DNA from: Oscillospiraceae bacterium
Lineage (GTDB): Bacteria > Bacillota > Clostridia > Oscillospirales > CAG-272
DNA length: 58,266 nucleotides
NCBI GenBank assembly: GCA_015064295.1
Contig: SVSM01000007.1
Span: 1 to 58,266, forward strand
Reading direction: 5' to 3'
Part shown: positions 8,572 to 16,948 of the stretch, piece by piece
Position numbering within the stretch: position 1 is the stretch's first letter
Layout: each line of letters begins with the position of its first letter
Translations under genes and position numbers: made by a program
The notes under the pieces: generated by a model
Told to the model about the DNA's origin: nothing
The model's database searches: none
The model's input: only the letters and a program-made list of their open reading frames with translations

Positions 8572-9438
8572 ATGTATTTGAGAAAGCAAACCCGTTCCGT
8601 CCTCCTGCTCCTGTGCGCCGTTTTGCTTTTGAGCTTTACGGTTGGCTGTCAAGGCCTAAGGGACGACCGTCCCCTTGTGGACATCCGGCCGGGTACCGAT
8701 GAATCGGGCTCACCGGTGAGCGAGAGCGATGGCTCTCAAGGGAACGTAAACGGTGCCGTGTCCGATCGGACGGATCTCGACGGAAAGGTGCCGGGGAGCA
8801 ACGAGTCCGAGGAAGCCCCGCCGAGCGGGAGCTCCTCTACCGAAGCCGATCCCGAGCCTCCCGCACCGGTGGAAACCGATTCCGGAGCCATGACGTCCAA
8901 GGAAACGGAGACCGAAAAGGAGAAGCCCGAGGAGACCACTCCCGTCACCGACGCGCCGGATGACACGCAAACGAATATCGGCGCCGAAGACGGTAACGAA
9001 GAAGACGCCGCATCCGGTGCCGAGCTTCTGGTCGGCACTTGGAGTACTGTAAAGCGCTTTGACTACGGGGCGGATGGCGCGAGCCTACTGGTCTACACGA
9101 TTTGTTTCAAGGCCGACGGTACCGGCATCATGAACGACCTGGAATATACCTATTACGCCGACAATCCCGACGGCGATTGGGGAGACGGCTGGTCGCTGGC
9201 CGGAAGAGGCTACGTACCGTGGTATTTTACATATTCGCTGGAAGGCGATGAGCTGATCAGGACCACCATTCCCGTTGAGGAATGGGACGTGTCCGACACC
9301 AGCTACGATTCCGTCTCCTTTTCCGAGCGCGATAAGCTGACCTTGAATGGCATGACGTACCTGCGCGGAGAGTATGACGTAAAAACCCTGTGTTCTCTTC
9401 TGAACGTGGATTACACCGTGGTCATCCCCGCGGAATAA
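8572..9438 (+). CDS. Lipoprotein with acidic Pro/Thr/Glu-rich linker, unknown function
   Basis: 288 aa from the ATG at 8572, which follows AAGAAGGAAAAGCG; the TTG start at 8512 in the ORF track would place 20 odd residues before the signal. The signal peptide ends in lipobox TVGC. Residues of about 30-140 are low-complexity, rich in E, T, S, P and D, a typical wall-spanning linker. The C-terminal third (LVGTWSTVKRFDYG...FKADGTGIM) resembles the small beta-rich, lipocalin-like GTW domains of Clostridia secreted proteins. No function can be assigned. No strong promoter is seen in the 140 nt upstream; a small hairpin AACGGC/GCCGTT lies at about 8498-8513. Confidence 0.7.
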   Translation: MYLRKQTRSVLLLLCAVLLLSFTVGCQGLRDDRPLVDIRPGTDESGSPVSESDGSQGNVNGAVSDRTDLDGKVPGSNESEEAPPSGSSSTEADPEPPAPVETDSGAMTSKETETEKEKPEETTPVTDAPDDTQTNIGAEDGNEEDAASGAELLVGTWSTVKRFDYGADGASLLVYTICFKADGTGIMNDLEYTYYADNPDGDWGDGWSLAGRGYVPWYFTYSLEGDELIRTTIPVEEWDVSDTSYDSVSFSERDKLTLNGMTYLRGEYDVKTLCSLLNVDYTVVIPAE

Positions 9439-9495
9439 ATCCGAACCGGCGCCAAACGGTCAGAAGGCGCCATTCTGCGAACGTACGGACAATAC

Positions 9496-9530
9496 GAAAA
9501 ACGGTAGGCATTTCATGCCTACCGTTTTTT
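9496..9530. terminator. Bidirectional terminator between lipoprotein and glnQ
   Basis: AAAACGGTAGGCA / TGCCTACCGTTTTTT stem with A-run on one side and T-run on the other, placed between convergent genes. No repeat arm is present here. Confidence 0.9.
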
Positions 9531-9579
9531 GATGCTTTCGGTGTACCCCGCGGGGCGTTCCCCTGCGACAGGGAGGAAA

Positions 9580-10302
9580 TCAGAGAACACTCTGCAAGAA
9601 CTGCTTGGTTCTGGGATTCTGAGGATTTCCGAAAAGCTCCTCAGGGGTGCCCTCCTCGGCGATCACGCCCTCGTCCATGAACAGGACGCGGTTGGCCACC
9701 TCCCGGGCAAAGCCCATCTCGTGGGTGACGATGACCATGGTCATGCCCTCGGAGGCCAGGCTTCTCATGAGGTCGAGGACCTCTCCCACCATCTCGGGGT
9801 CCAGCGCCGAGGTAGGCTCGTCAAAGAGCATGACCTTGGGGTTCATGGCCAGTGCCCGCACGATGGCGATACGCTGCTTCTGTCCGCCCGACAGGGTGGA
9901 GGGATAGGCATCGGCCTTGTCGGCAAGACCGACACGCTCCAGCAGACGCATAGCGTTAGCCTTGGCCTCCTCCTTGGTCATAAGACCGTGGTGGACGGGA
10001 GCGTACCAAATGTTTTTGGCAACGGTAAAATGGGGGAACAGGTTGAAGTGCTGGAACACCATACCCATGCCCTGTCTGACCTTGTCGATGTTGGTCTTCT
10101 TGGCGGTGATCTCGACGCCGTCCACAAAGATTTGCCCATCGGTAGGGGTCTCCAGGCGGTTCAAGCAACGCAAAAAGGTACTCTTTCCGCTGCCCGACGG
10201 GCCGATGACGACGATTCTCTCGCCGTCGCGGATGACGTAGTCGATGCCGTTCAGTACCTTGAGATTTTCAAAGGATTTATGTAGATTCTTAACTTCTATC
10301 AC
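9580..10302 (-). CDS. glnQ: Polar amino-acid ABC transporter ATPase
   Basis: Protein of 240 aa with GTG start overlapping the permease gene by 14 nt; GAGGTT lies about 10 nt upstream inside that gene. Walker [10 protein letters not shown], signature LSGGQKQR, Walker [15 protein letters not shown] and the switch VTHEM are intact. The closest family is the GlnQ/HisP/ArtP group that energises uptake of polar amino acids. Gene order on the minus strand is binding protein, permease, ATPase, a complete importer. Confidence 0.95.
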   Translation of the reverse strand: MIEVKNLHKSFENLKVLNGIDYVIRDGERIVVIGPSGSGKSTFLRCLNRLETPTDGQIFVDGVEITAKKTNIDKVRQGMGMVFQHFNLFPHFTVAKNIWYAPVHHGLMTKEEAKANAMRLLERVGLADKADAYPSTLSGGQKQRIAIVRALAMNPKVMLFDEPTSALDPEMVGEVLDLMRSLASEGMTMVIVTHEMGFAREVANRVLFMDEGVIAEEGTPEELFGNPQNPRTKQFLQSVL

Positions 10303-10999
10303 TTTTTGCCAACCTCTTTTCCAGCTTCTTGACCAGGTAATTGAGCGCCATGACCATCACAAGGTAGACCAGCGCGATCGAAAGATAGGGGAAATACACG
10401 TCGGCCGTTCTGGTAATGACCTTCTCGGCGAAGCGGGTGATGTCCATGACACCGAGGAAGCCGATGACGGAGGTCTCCTTGAGAATGGAGATGAACTCGT
10501 TACCGATGGCCGGCAGAATGTTTTTCAGGGCCTGGGGCATGATGATGGTCATCATGGTGGTGGATTGGGAGAGGCCGAGAGAGCGTCCCGCCTCGGTCTG
10601 ACCCACGTCAACGGCCAGGATGCCGGCGCGGATGATCTCGGCCACGTAGGCACCGGAGTTGATGCCGAAGGTCAGGGTACCGATCAGTACGGCGGCGTCG
10701 GAGGAGACAAAGATGACGTTATAAAAAATCAGAAGCTGGACCACGACGGGGGTACCCCGGATCACGGTGGTATACAGCTCGCAAACAGCGTTCAGGAATT
10801 TCAGAATAATATTGGGCCGAGTCGACTGCTTGCAGGACACCTTGATCACGGCAACGATCATGCCGATCACGACGCCCATCAGCGTAGCGAATAAGGCTAC
10901 CTTGAGGGTATTGCCCAGACCCTCAAGCAGCATTTTATAGCGGTCCTCCGCAATGAAGGTCTTAATAAAGCTTTTTTTAACGGTATCAAAAAAATCCAT
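10289..10999 (-). CDS. glnP: Polar amino-acid ABC transporter permease
   Basis: Protein of 236 aa with about five membrane segments (for example [19 protein letters not shown] near residue 33). The EAA-type loop is seen near [34 protein letters not shown], which contacts the ATPase. It belongs to the HisM/GlnP family. GGGAG lies 7 nt before the ATG. It sits between the binding protein and the ATPase and is separated from the former by a 13-bp perfect hairpin. Confidence 0.94.
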   Translation of the reverse strand: MDFFDTVKKSFIKTFIAEDRYKMLLEGLGNTLKVALFATLMGVVIGMIVAVIKVSCKQSTRPNIILKFLNAVCELYTTVIRGTPVVVQLLIFYNVIFVSSDAAVLIGTLTFGINSGAYVAEIIRAGILAVDVGQTEAGRSLGLSQSTTMMTIIMPQALKNILPAIGNEFISILKETSVIGFLGVMDITRFAEKVITRTADVYFPYLSIALVYLVMVMALNYLVKKLEKRLAKSDRS

Positions 11000-11023
11000 T
11001 TACATCTCCCGAAAATGACACGA

Positions 11024-11051
11024 TCACGGGCACGGCTGGCCGTGCCCGTGA
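11024..11051 (-). promoter_or_regulatory. Strong intercistronic hairpin between glnH and glnP
   Basis: Perfect stem TCACGGGCACGGC / GCCGTGCCCGTGA with a 2-nt loop. No T-run follows on the minus strand, so it is more likely an mRNA-stabilising or attenuating hairpin that raises binding-protein dosage relative to the membrane parts. Confidence 0.65.
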
Positions 11052-11071
11052 AGGAATTTTCTATTCGTTGA

Positions 11072-11920
11072 TCAGTCTGCGGTGACCTCGGTGGAGTACT
11101 TCACGATGAACTGGTCGATCTTGCCCTCGGCAATCAGCTTGTTGAGGACCTTGTTGATGACCTCAAGAAGCTCCTTGTTGCCCTTGGCGACGCAGAGACC
11201 GTAGGACTCATCGGTGAGAGAGCCGTCGGGGTAGACCAGCTCGAAGCACTTGTAAGCGCCGTCGCTGTTCTGAACGATAAGCTCGGCGGGGAGCTTGTCG
11301 GTGACAACGGCGTCCAGCTTGTTGTCCTTGAGGTTAACAGCGGCCAGGTTGGGGTTGGCGTAGGTAGAAACGGTAGCGCCGCTTCCCTCGAAGTCACCCT
11401 TTACGTGGTTACCGTCATCGTCGGTGGTACCGTTGATGGCGTCGGTGATGATGAAGTCGGAGGAGGTGCCCAGCTGCACGCCGATCTTCTTGCCGGCCAG
11501 GTCGGCGTAGGAGGCGATGGCAGAATCGGCCTTGACGACGATGTACTGCTTGCTGGTGGTGTAGGAAATGGAGAAGTCAACCTGCTCCTTACGCTCGTCG
11601 GTGATGGTGATACCGGCGGCGCCGATAGCGGCCTTGCCGGACTCGATGGCGCCCAGGATGGTGTTGAAGGCAACGTCCTTCACCTCAAGCTCAACGCCGA
11701 TCTCCTTGGCGATCTCCTCGCAGATGGCGATGTCAACGCCGACGACCTTGTTGTTGGAAATGAACTCGAAGGGAGCAAAGCCGGCCTCGGTGTACACGAC
11801 GAGCTTGCCGGCTTTTTTGATACCATCCAGGGTCTGGTCGTTCTTGCCTGAGCAACCGGTGAAGGCGAAGAGGGCCGTCACCATCAGCAGGGCAAGGATA
11901 AGAGAAAATGTCTTTTTCAT
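11072..11920 (-). CDS. glnH: Polar amino-acid ABC transporter binding lipoprotein
   Basis: Protein of 282 aa. The signal peptide ends at lipobox FTGC (FAFTGCSGK). The mature protein starts KLVVYTEAGFAPFEF and has VGVDIAICEEIAKEIG and DFSISYTTSKQYIVV, the signatures of family-3 solute-binding proteins for polar amino acids. It delivers substrate to GlnP; the exact amino acid cannot be read from sequence. First gene of the operon, with a good promoter 35 nt upstream. Confidence 0.93.
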   Translation of the reverse strand: MKKTFSLILALLMVTALFAFTGCSGKNDQTLDGIKKAGKLVVYTEAGFAPFEFISNNKVVGVDIAICEEIAKEIGVELEVKDVAFNTILGAIESGKAAIGAAGITITDERKEQVDFSISYTTSKQYIVVKADSAIASYADLAGKKIGVQLGTSSDFIITDAINGTTDDDGNHVKGDFEGSGATVSTYANPNLAAVNLKDNKLDAVVTDKLPAELIVQNSDGAYKCFELVYPDGSLTDESYGLCVAKGNKELLEVINKVLNKLIAEGKIDQFIVKYSTEVTAD

Positions 11921-11955
11921 GATAAAACTCCTTTGTGGTTGTTTGGGATATGCAT

Positions 11956-11984
11956 ATTATACACGCCTTTTTCCAAAAAATCAA
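11956..11984 (-). promoter_or_regulatory. Sigma-A promoter of glnHPQ
   Basis: On the minus strand TTGATT, 17 nt, TATAAT. The rest of the 364-nt gap to rnhA (about 11985-12226) shows no ORF and no clear structure beyond an AT-rich ATGCATAATATATACATG stretch near 12157. Confidence 0.8.
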
Positions 11985-12226
11985 GGGGTTTTTGAATATT
12001 TTTTCATAAATTGTGTATTTTTGTCATCCTGCCCACAGATGGGAGGAAATCGTGGCCGTTTTCGTAAAAATAGCATAAAGAAGGGCGGTAAACGGCTTGG
12101 CCGAAGCCCGATCGGAGAGGAAAACGGAAAGAAAAGCAGGAAGGGGAAATGAATATATGCATAATATATACATGAATAGCCGCCGCATTTACGTGCCGGG
12201 ATCCGCCGTCCCTCCCTCGCTTTGGA

Positions 12227-12255
12227 TTGACAAAAGGGCCGCGCCGTGGTATACT
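12227..12255 (+). promoter_or_regulatory. Sigma-A promoter of rnhA
   Basis: TTGACA at 12227, 17-nt spacer, TATACT at 12250, 30 nt before the start codon. Confidence 0.8.
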
Positions 12256-12284
12256 GAAGTATCTTATATAAGGAGGCGTTTGCC

Positions 12285-12731
12285 TTGAAGCACGTAGAGA
12301 TCTACACCGACGGCGCCTGCAGCGGGAATCCCGGTCCCGGGGGCTACGGCGCGATTTTGGTTTTCAAGGGCTGGGAGAAGGAGCTTTCGGGAGGGCATCC
12401 CGAGACCACCAATAACAGAATGGAGCTGCTCGGCGCCATCTCGGCGCTGGAGCTGCTGAAGGAGCCCTGCAGCGTCCTTCTGACTTCCGACTCCAAATAT
12501 CTGGTGGACGGTATCAATCTTGGCTGGGCCAAGTCGTGGAAGAAGAACAACTGGACCAAGCCTGATAAAAAGCCGGCCCTCAACGCCGACCTGTGGGGGC
12601 GACTGCTGGAGCTGCTGGAGGTGCACGACGTGACCTTCGTATGGGTGAAGGGACACGCGGGGCATCCCTATAACGAGCGCTGCGACCGCTTGGCGGTGGA
12701 GGCCATTGAAAAACTGAAAAGCGAAGCATAA
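12285..12731 (+). CDS. rnhA: Ribonuclease HI
   Basis: Protein of 148 aa starting at a TTG codon, supported by AAGGAGG at 12270 with about 8-nt spacing and by the family-typical beginning [21 protein letters not shown]. The catalytic residues D9, E47, D69 and D134, and also H124, are all present at the expected spacing. The enzyme cleaves the RNA strand of RNA-DNA hybrids, removing primers and R-loops. Monocistronic. Confidence 0.96.
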   Translation: MKHVEIYTDGACSGNPGPGGYGAILVFKGWEKELSGGHPETTNNRMELLGAISALELLKEPCSVLLTSDSKYLVDGINLGWAKSWKKNNWTKPDKKPALNADLWGRLLELLEVHDVTFVWVKGHAGHPYNERCDRLAVEAIEKLKSEA

Positions 12732-12767
12732 AAAAACCGCCGCTTCCGAGGAAGCGGCGGGTTTTTA
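12731..12767. terminator. Bidirectional terminator between rnhA and the TM2 gene
   Basis: AAAAAACCGCCGCTTCC / GGAAGCGGCGGGTTTTT stem with GAG loop between convergent genes. Confidence 0.92.
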
Positions 12768-12791
12768 TTGTTGTAAGGAAAGCTTGACCCG

Positions 12792-13193
12792 TCAAACGTA
12801 ATAAGGATTGGGCTTAAACAGCAGAATAATGGTGTCAATGAACCAACCGATGCCAAATATACCGCCGGTCAAGAGGTAGAGAATACCGGTTCCGACTCGA
12901 CCCTCGTAGAACTTATGCGCCCCAAAGAATCCGAGCAACAGACAAAGCAGGAAAGCAACCCACTTATTCTTCGGCCGGCCGAACCGACCTCCCATGACGT
13001 TCATGTTGGTATTGGTGTTGGTGTTCGCGTTATTGATGACGATGTTGGGCTGTGCGCTTGCCGAGTGAAATTCTTCTACTTGACGGCCGCAGGCAGTACA
13101 GAGGACGGCGTCGGCGGGAATGGTCGCGCCACAGTGCTTACAAAACTTGGTATTCGCGGTCGTTGCGTTTGTTTGTTGAGCTTGTTCGTTCAT
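12792..13193 (-). CDS. Zinc-ribbon and TM2-domain membrane protein
   Basis: Protein of 133 aa. The N-terminal zinc ribbon has C18-x-x-C21 and C32-x-x-C35. After a Gln/Asn/Thr-rich linker comes a TM2 domain: [22 protein letters not shown], then [21 protein letters not shown], two membrane helices with the charged-Gly loop. GGAGG precedes the ATG. TM2 proteins are widespread in bacteria and poorly understood. A divergently transcribed XRE regulator with shared putative operator repeats suggests dedicated control of this gene. Confidence 0.88.
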   Translation of the reverse strand: MNEQAQQTNATTANTKFCKHCGATIPADAVLCTACGRQVEEFHSASAQPNIVINNANTNTNTNMNVMGGRFGRPKNKWVAFLLCLLLGFFGAHKFYEGRVGTGILYLLTGGIFGIGWFIDTIILLFKPNPYYV

Positions 13194-13225
13194 GATGAAC
13201 CTCCAAAGCGGATGTATTTTGCACC

Positions 13226-13254
13226 ATTATAACACAAATGTATTCAAATGTCAA
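13226..13254 (-). promoter_or_regulatory. Sigma-A promoter of the TM2 gene
   Basis: On the minus strand TTGACA, 17-nt spacer, TATAAT, about 33 nt before the start. Confidence 0.8.
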
Positions 13255-13266
13255 CATATGTATTCA
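13238..13266. promoter_or_regulatory. Putative XRE operator: direct repeats ATGTATTCA
   Basis: ATGTATTCA occurs at 13238-13246 and again at 13258-13266, a 20-nt period or about two helical turns. A partial third copy (ATGTATT) sits at 13212. One copy lies in the spacer of the TM2 promoter and one just upstream of its -35, so binding there should repress the TM2 gene and could autoregulate the divergent XRE gene. Confidence 0.5.
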
Positions 13267-13309
13267 TAATTCACCAATAAATCTTCTACAATATGATAGA
13301 GGTGATCAT

Positions 13310-13546
13310 ATGTCTGAGATTTATTTAAGTTCCCGCGTGGTTGGCGAAGCCATATACGCCTGTCGCAAAAGCAAAAACGTTTCCCAAGAGGTTCTCAGCG
13401 GCCTGGCGGACATCGGCAGAACGCATTTGAGCGCCATCGAGCGCGGTGAGCGCAAACCGACGCTGGAAACGCTGTATCGCATCAGCGTGGCGCTGGATAT
13501 GAAAATGAGCGATATTGTGAGAGAGATTGAAAAACGATTGCCGTGA
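13310..13546 (+). CDS. Small XRE-family HTH regulator
   Basis: 78 aa from the ATG at 13310, which follows AGAGGTGATC; the upstream start at 13238 lies inside the promoter repeats. Nearly the whole protein is one helix-turn-helix domain (NVSQEVLSGLADIGRTHLSAIERGERKP, then LETLYRISVALDMKMSDI). No sensor domain is attached. It is divergent from the TM2/zinc-ribbon gene and is the obvious candidate for binding the ATGTATTCA repeats between them. Confidence 0.9.
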   Translation: MSEIYLSSRVVGEAIYACRKSKNVSQEVLSGLADIGRTHLSAIERGERKPTLETLYRISVALDMKMSDIVREIEKRLP

Positions 13547-13594
13547 CAGTTGAAATTTGTCGTCCTTCTCTTTGTAACAATTCGGTGAACAATG

Positions 13595-13623
13595 TTGACT
13601 TTATGCGGTGGATGGGGTATACT
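13595..13623 (+). promoter_or_regulatory. Sigma-A promoter of acyl-CoA ligase-tetR operon
   Basis: TTGACT, 17-nt spacer, TATACT; the start codon follows 41 nt downstream. Confidence 0.8.
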
Positions 13624-13663
13624 AATAAGTAAGCAACGCTAACTTTATCCAAAGGAGTCCCCC

Positions 13664-15361
13664 ATGAAACACAATCCCCGCCTCGTCTACGACGTTCCCG
13701 CCATCACCACCTTCCGCGAGCTGATGGATCACGCCCGCGCCCGTTACGCCGACCAAATCGCCTTTCTTTACCGCGACGGCGAGGAGATCCGCGAGGTGAC
13801 CTACGAAAGGGCCTACCGCGAGATGGTGGCCTTTGCCACCTATTTGCGGAGTCGGGTTCCGGCGGGAAGCAAGGTAGCGGTCACCGGCAAAAACAGCTAC
13901 CACTGGGTACTGACCTATCTGGCTGTCATCTGCGGCGTTGGCATTATCGTTCCGATAGATAAGGACCTCCGCGCCGACGAGATCGCCGATCTCATGGCCG
14001 ATTCCGAGGCGGTGGCGCTGGTCTATTCCGACGAGCAGAGCGAAAAGGTGGCCGACGCAACGGGGAACTATCTCGCCCTGAGCATGAACGATATGGAACG
14101 CTATCTTGCCGAGGGGCAGGCGCTCCTTGACGGCGGCGATACCTCCTACGCCACCCACCACGTGGACCCCCACGCCCTGGGCATCCTGCTCTATACCTCC
14201 GGCACCACCGGCGTGGCCAAGGGCGTCATGCTTTCCCAGTACAATATTTGCTTTGACATCACCCACATCCTCTGCCGTGTCCACGTCGGGCCGGAGGACC
14301 GCGCCCTTTCGGTAGCTCCTCTCCATCATACCTACGAGATGACGGCGGGGTGCCTCTGTATGCTGTACAGCGGAGCCTCCATTGCTTATAATAGCTCCCT
14401 TCGGAGGCTGCAGGCCGAGATGAAGCTCTTCCGCCCCACCCTGATGGCGGTGGTGCCGCTGATCCTTGAGACCTTCCGTAACGCCGTCGTCAAGAAATAC
14501 AGCCAGCTCAAGGGCGGCAAGACGGTGCTGGCTCTCCAGCGAGCCGCCGCCGACGCCACGAGCAGCCGCGCGGCAAGAAAAAAGATCTTCAGCGTCGTCA
14601 ACGAGACCTTCGGGGGCAGAATGCGCCTGTTGGTCTGCGGCGCGGCGCTTTTGCCGCCCGAGGTCTTCCGTGACTTTGAGCGCTTCGGGATCCAGGTGAT
14701 GATCGGCTACGGCCTGACCGAAACGGCGCCGGTCTGCCTGATGCATAACGATTTCTATAACGCCCCCGACGACATCGGCTATCCCATGTCGGGTGTGCAG
14801 GTGCGGCTGGACGACATAAACGAGGAGGGCGTGGGCGAGCTGGTGGTCAAGGGCCCCAACGTCATGCTGGGATATTATAAGAATCCCGAGGAGACCGCCC
14901 GCGTCATGGAGGACGGCTGGTTCCATACCGGCGACCTGGCTCGTATGACCCCCCGGGGCACCTATCAGATCGCAGGCCGTGCCAAGAGCATGATCGTCAC
15001 CCCCGGCGGCAAGAAGGTCTTTCCGGAGGAGCTGGAGCTCCACCTCGGCAAGAGCCCTTACGTCAAGGAGTGCATGGTCTACGAAGGTGGCAAGGAAGGA
15101 GATCGGAGGATCACCGCTGCCATCTTCCCCGACGAGGAGACGGTGTCCGCCAAGCTGGCGAAGGAGGGCTGCGAGCCGGGAAGCGACGCCTACCGAGCCG
15201 CCGAGAGAGCTCTCTTGGAGGAGCTGGTCAAGGGTGTCAACGCCAAGTTCCCTCAGTACAAGCGGATGCGACACACAGTCGTCCGCCACCGCGAGTTTGA
15301 AAAGACCACTACCCGCAAGATCAAGCGAAACGCCCCCGACAATCTGAGCGAAGAGGAGTAA
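13664..15361 (+). CDS. AMP-dependent acyl-CoA synthetase/ligase
   Basis: Protein of 565 aa in the ANL superfamily. The P-loop-like A3 motif LLYTSGTTGVAKGVML is near residue 176, GYGLTETAPV is the A5 motif, WFHTGDLAR the A7 motif and GRAKSMIVTPGGKKVFPEELE the hinge and A8 region. It activates a carboxylic acid to an acyl-adenylate and probably transfers it to CoA; overall layout is that of long-chain fatty-acid-CoA ligases, but chain length is not readable. AAAGGAG precedes the ATG. A TetR regulator gene begins 8 nt after the stop, so the pair is one transcript and the regulator may sense the acid or acyl-CoA. Confidence 0.9.
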   Translation: MKHNPRLVYDVPAITTFRELMDHARARYADQIAFLYRDGEEIREVTYERAYREMVAFATYLRSRVPAGSKVAVTGKNSYHWVLTYLAVICGVGIIVPIDKDLRADEIADLMADSEAVALVYSDEQSEKVADATGNYLALSMNDMERYLAEGQALLDGGDTSYATHHVDPHALGILLYTSGTTGVAKGVMLSQYNICFDITHILCRVHVGPEDRALSVAPLHHTYEMTAGCLCMLYSGASIAYNSSLRRLQAEMKLFRPTLMAVVPLILETFRNAVVKKYSQLKGGKTVLALQRAAADATSSRAARKKIFSVVNETFGGRMRLLVCGAALLPPEVFRDFERFGIQVMIGYGLTETAPVCLMHNDFYNAPDDIGYPMSGVQVRLDDINEEGVGELVVKGPNVMLGYYKNPEETARVMEDGWFHTGDLARMTPRGTYQIAGRAKSMIVTPGGKKVFPEELELHLGKSPYVKECMVYEGGKEGDRRITAAIFPDEETVSAKLAKEGCEPGSDAYRAAERALLEELVKGVNAKFPQYKRMRHTVVRHREFEKTTTRKIKRNAPDNLSEEE

Positions 15362-15369
15362 AATCATCC

Positions 15370-15945
15370 ATGAGACGTCCCAACGAAGCCAATCGCGAAA
15401 AATTCATAACCGCAGCCGTACGTGAGCTGGAGGAGCACGGCGTATCGGATTTTTCCATCCGACGGGTAGCCCGCCGCTGTGAGCTGTCCTGTGCTGCGCC
15501 CTATAAACACTTTGAGAGCCGCGAGGCCTTGATGCTGGAGGTCATTCGTCACATCAACAAAAAATGGCTGGGCATTTTGGAGAGCACCGTGACCGGCTAT
15601 CGGGAGAGGCCCTTGCGCGAGCAGATCGTGGCGGTCTGTATGGCGTATCTGACCTTTCTCTGTACCTATCCCGAGTACCAGACCATCATCTTTATGAACG
15701 ACCGCGTCTTCCCCTCCGAGATGCTGGCAGAGAAGGGCAAGCTGAGCCAGGCCTCCGAGGATCTGATCGCCCACTACTGTGCGTCGGTAGGGATGTCGGA
15801 GGCCAACCGCCGCCGCAAGACCTTCATCGTCCGATCGCTGCTCTACGGCGCCGCCATCATGATCAATTCCGGCGCCATGGCCTTCGATTCCGAAAGCATG
15901 AGCCTGGTCCGTGAAAGCATCGAGCGGGAATTTGATTTGGCATAA
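15370..15945 (+). CDS. TetR/AcrR family regulator
   Basis: Protein of 191 aa. The N-terminal HTH domain (FITAAVRELEEHGVSDFSIRRVARRCELSCAAPYKHFESREALMLEV) is typical TetR. The C-terminal ligand domain is not assignable to a known inducer class. It is the second gene of the acyl-CoA ligase operon, which fits a local fatty-acid-responsive repressor; this is inferred from position. Confidence 0.92.
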   Translation: MRRPNEANREKFITAAVRELEEHGVSDFSIRRVARRCELSCAAPYKHFESREALMLEVIRHINKKWLGILESTVTGYRERPLREQIVAVCMAYLTFLCTYPEYQTIIFMNDRVFPSEMLAEKGKLSQASEDLIAHYCASVGMSEANRRRKTFIVRSLLYGAAIMINSGAMAFDSESMSLVRESIEREFDLA

Positions 15946-15952
15946 TCCAACA

Positions 15953-15996
15953 GAAACGCCCCCGAAACGGCAAGAGCCGCTTCGGGGGCGTTTTTG
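15953..15996 (+). terminator. Intrinsic terminator after tetR
   Basis: AAACGCCCCCGAA.CGGC / GCCG.TTCGGGGGCGTTTTT hairpin with a small internal mismatch. Confidence 0.92.
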
Positions 15997-16066
15997 CTTT
16001 TTGCGTCCCCATCATGAAAGCTTGGCGCCCCGCATACATTGTTAGAAAACGAAACGGGAGTCGATC

Positions 16067-16948
16067 ATGTATACCTACGATACCTTAACGGAGGATCTTG
16101 CCGCTTTGGCAGATCGCTATTCCTTCCTTACCGTCTCCTCCATCGGGAAAAGCCTCGTGGGGCGGACTCTGCCCCTGGTCACGGTAGGTAAGGGCAAAAA
16201 AGGCGTTCTCTACGTGGGAACCCACCACGGCATGGAGTGGATCACCACCGTACTGCTCGTGAAATACCTAAAGGAGTATTGCACTGCTATCGAGGAGAAA
16301 CGGCGCTTCTTCGGCGTGTCGGCCGAATATCTGTTTCATCACCGTACCGTTTCCGTCGTTCCTATGCTGAATCCCGACGGCGTCGAGCTTCAATGTAAGG
16401 GCCGGGACCCCGAGAACCCCTTGACCGACCGCCTTGCCGCCATGAGCGGCGGGGATTTTTCCCGTTGGCAGGCCAACGGCCGCGGCGTGGATCTCAACCA
16501 TAATTATAACGCCGGCTTTGCCGATTATAAGGCCAAGGAGCCGTCCCTCGGCATCTTTGGGGGCGGCCCCACCCGCTTTTCGGGCGCTCATCCCGAATCG
16601 GAGCCCGAGACCGCCGCCCTGTGCGCCTTTATCCGGGCCGCCGACGTGGGCCTGCTCCTGGCCCTCCATACCCAAGGCGGCGAGATCTACGCCGATTATA
16701 ACGGCTATCTGCCCAAGGGTGCCTCGGTCATCGCCCGCCGTATGTCGGCCATGAGCGGTTATCCCGTCGCCACCCCCGAGCCGGCCGCCTGCTTCGGAGG
16801 GCTGAAGGACTGGTTCATCCTGGAATATGACCGCCCCGGCTTTACCATCGAGTGTGGCAAGGGTGTCAATCCCCTCCCCGAAAGCGATGCCCCCATCCTC
16901 TACGAGACACTCCGCGGCATTCTGCTGACGGCACCGACGTTTATTTAG
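16067..16948 (+). CDS. M14-family zinc carboxypeptidase
   Basis: Protein of 293 aa. Zinc ligands are seen as H54-x-x-E57 (THHGMEW) and a third His in LLLALHTQGGEIY; the general-base Glu is in FTIECGKG. NPDGVELQ and RGVDLNHNYN are substrate-pocket motifs of the family. The group is closest to gamma-D-glutamyl-diamino-acid peptidases that trim murein peptides. No signal peptide is visible, so action on imported or internal peptides is likely. GGGAG lies upstream of the ATG. Convergent with hemW across a repeat element. Confidence 0.88.
   Translation: MYTYDTLTEDLAALADRYSFLTVSSIGKSLVGRTLPLVTVGKGKKGVLYVGTHHGMEWITTVLLVKYLKEYCTAIEEKRRFFGVSAEYLFHHRTVSVVPMLNPDGVELQCKGRDPENPLTDRLAAMSGGDFSRWQANGRGVDLNHNYNAGFADYKAKEPSLGIFGGGPTRFSGAHPESEPETAALCAFIRAADVGLLLALHTQGGEIYADYNGYLPKGASVIARRMSAMSGYPVATPEPAACFGGLKDWFILEYDRPGFTIECGKGVNPLPESDAPILYETLRGILLTAPTFI

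Noticed and set aside
13622-15367. 581-aa minus-strand ORF opposite the acyl-CoA ligase
   Set aside because: It is a shadow of the well-supported plus-strand ligase; the long antisense frame results from GC-rich codon use. The same applies to 5882-7561, 28421-30184, 31818-32876, 34606-35790 and 56648-58189.
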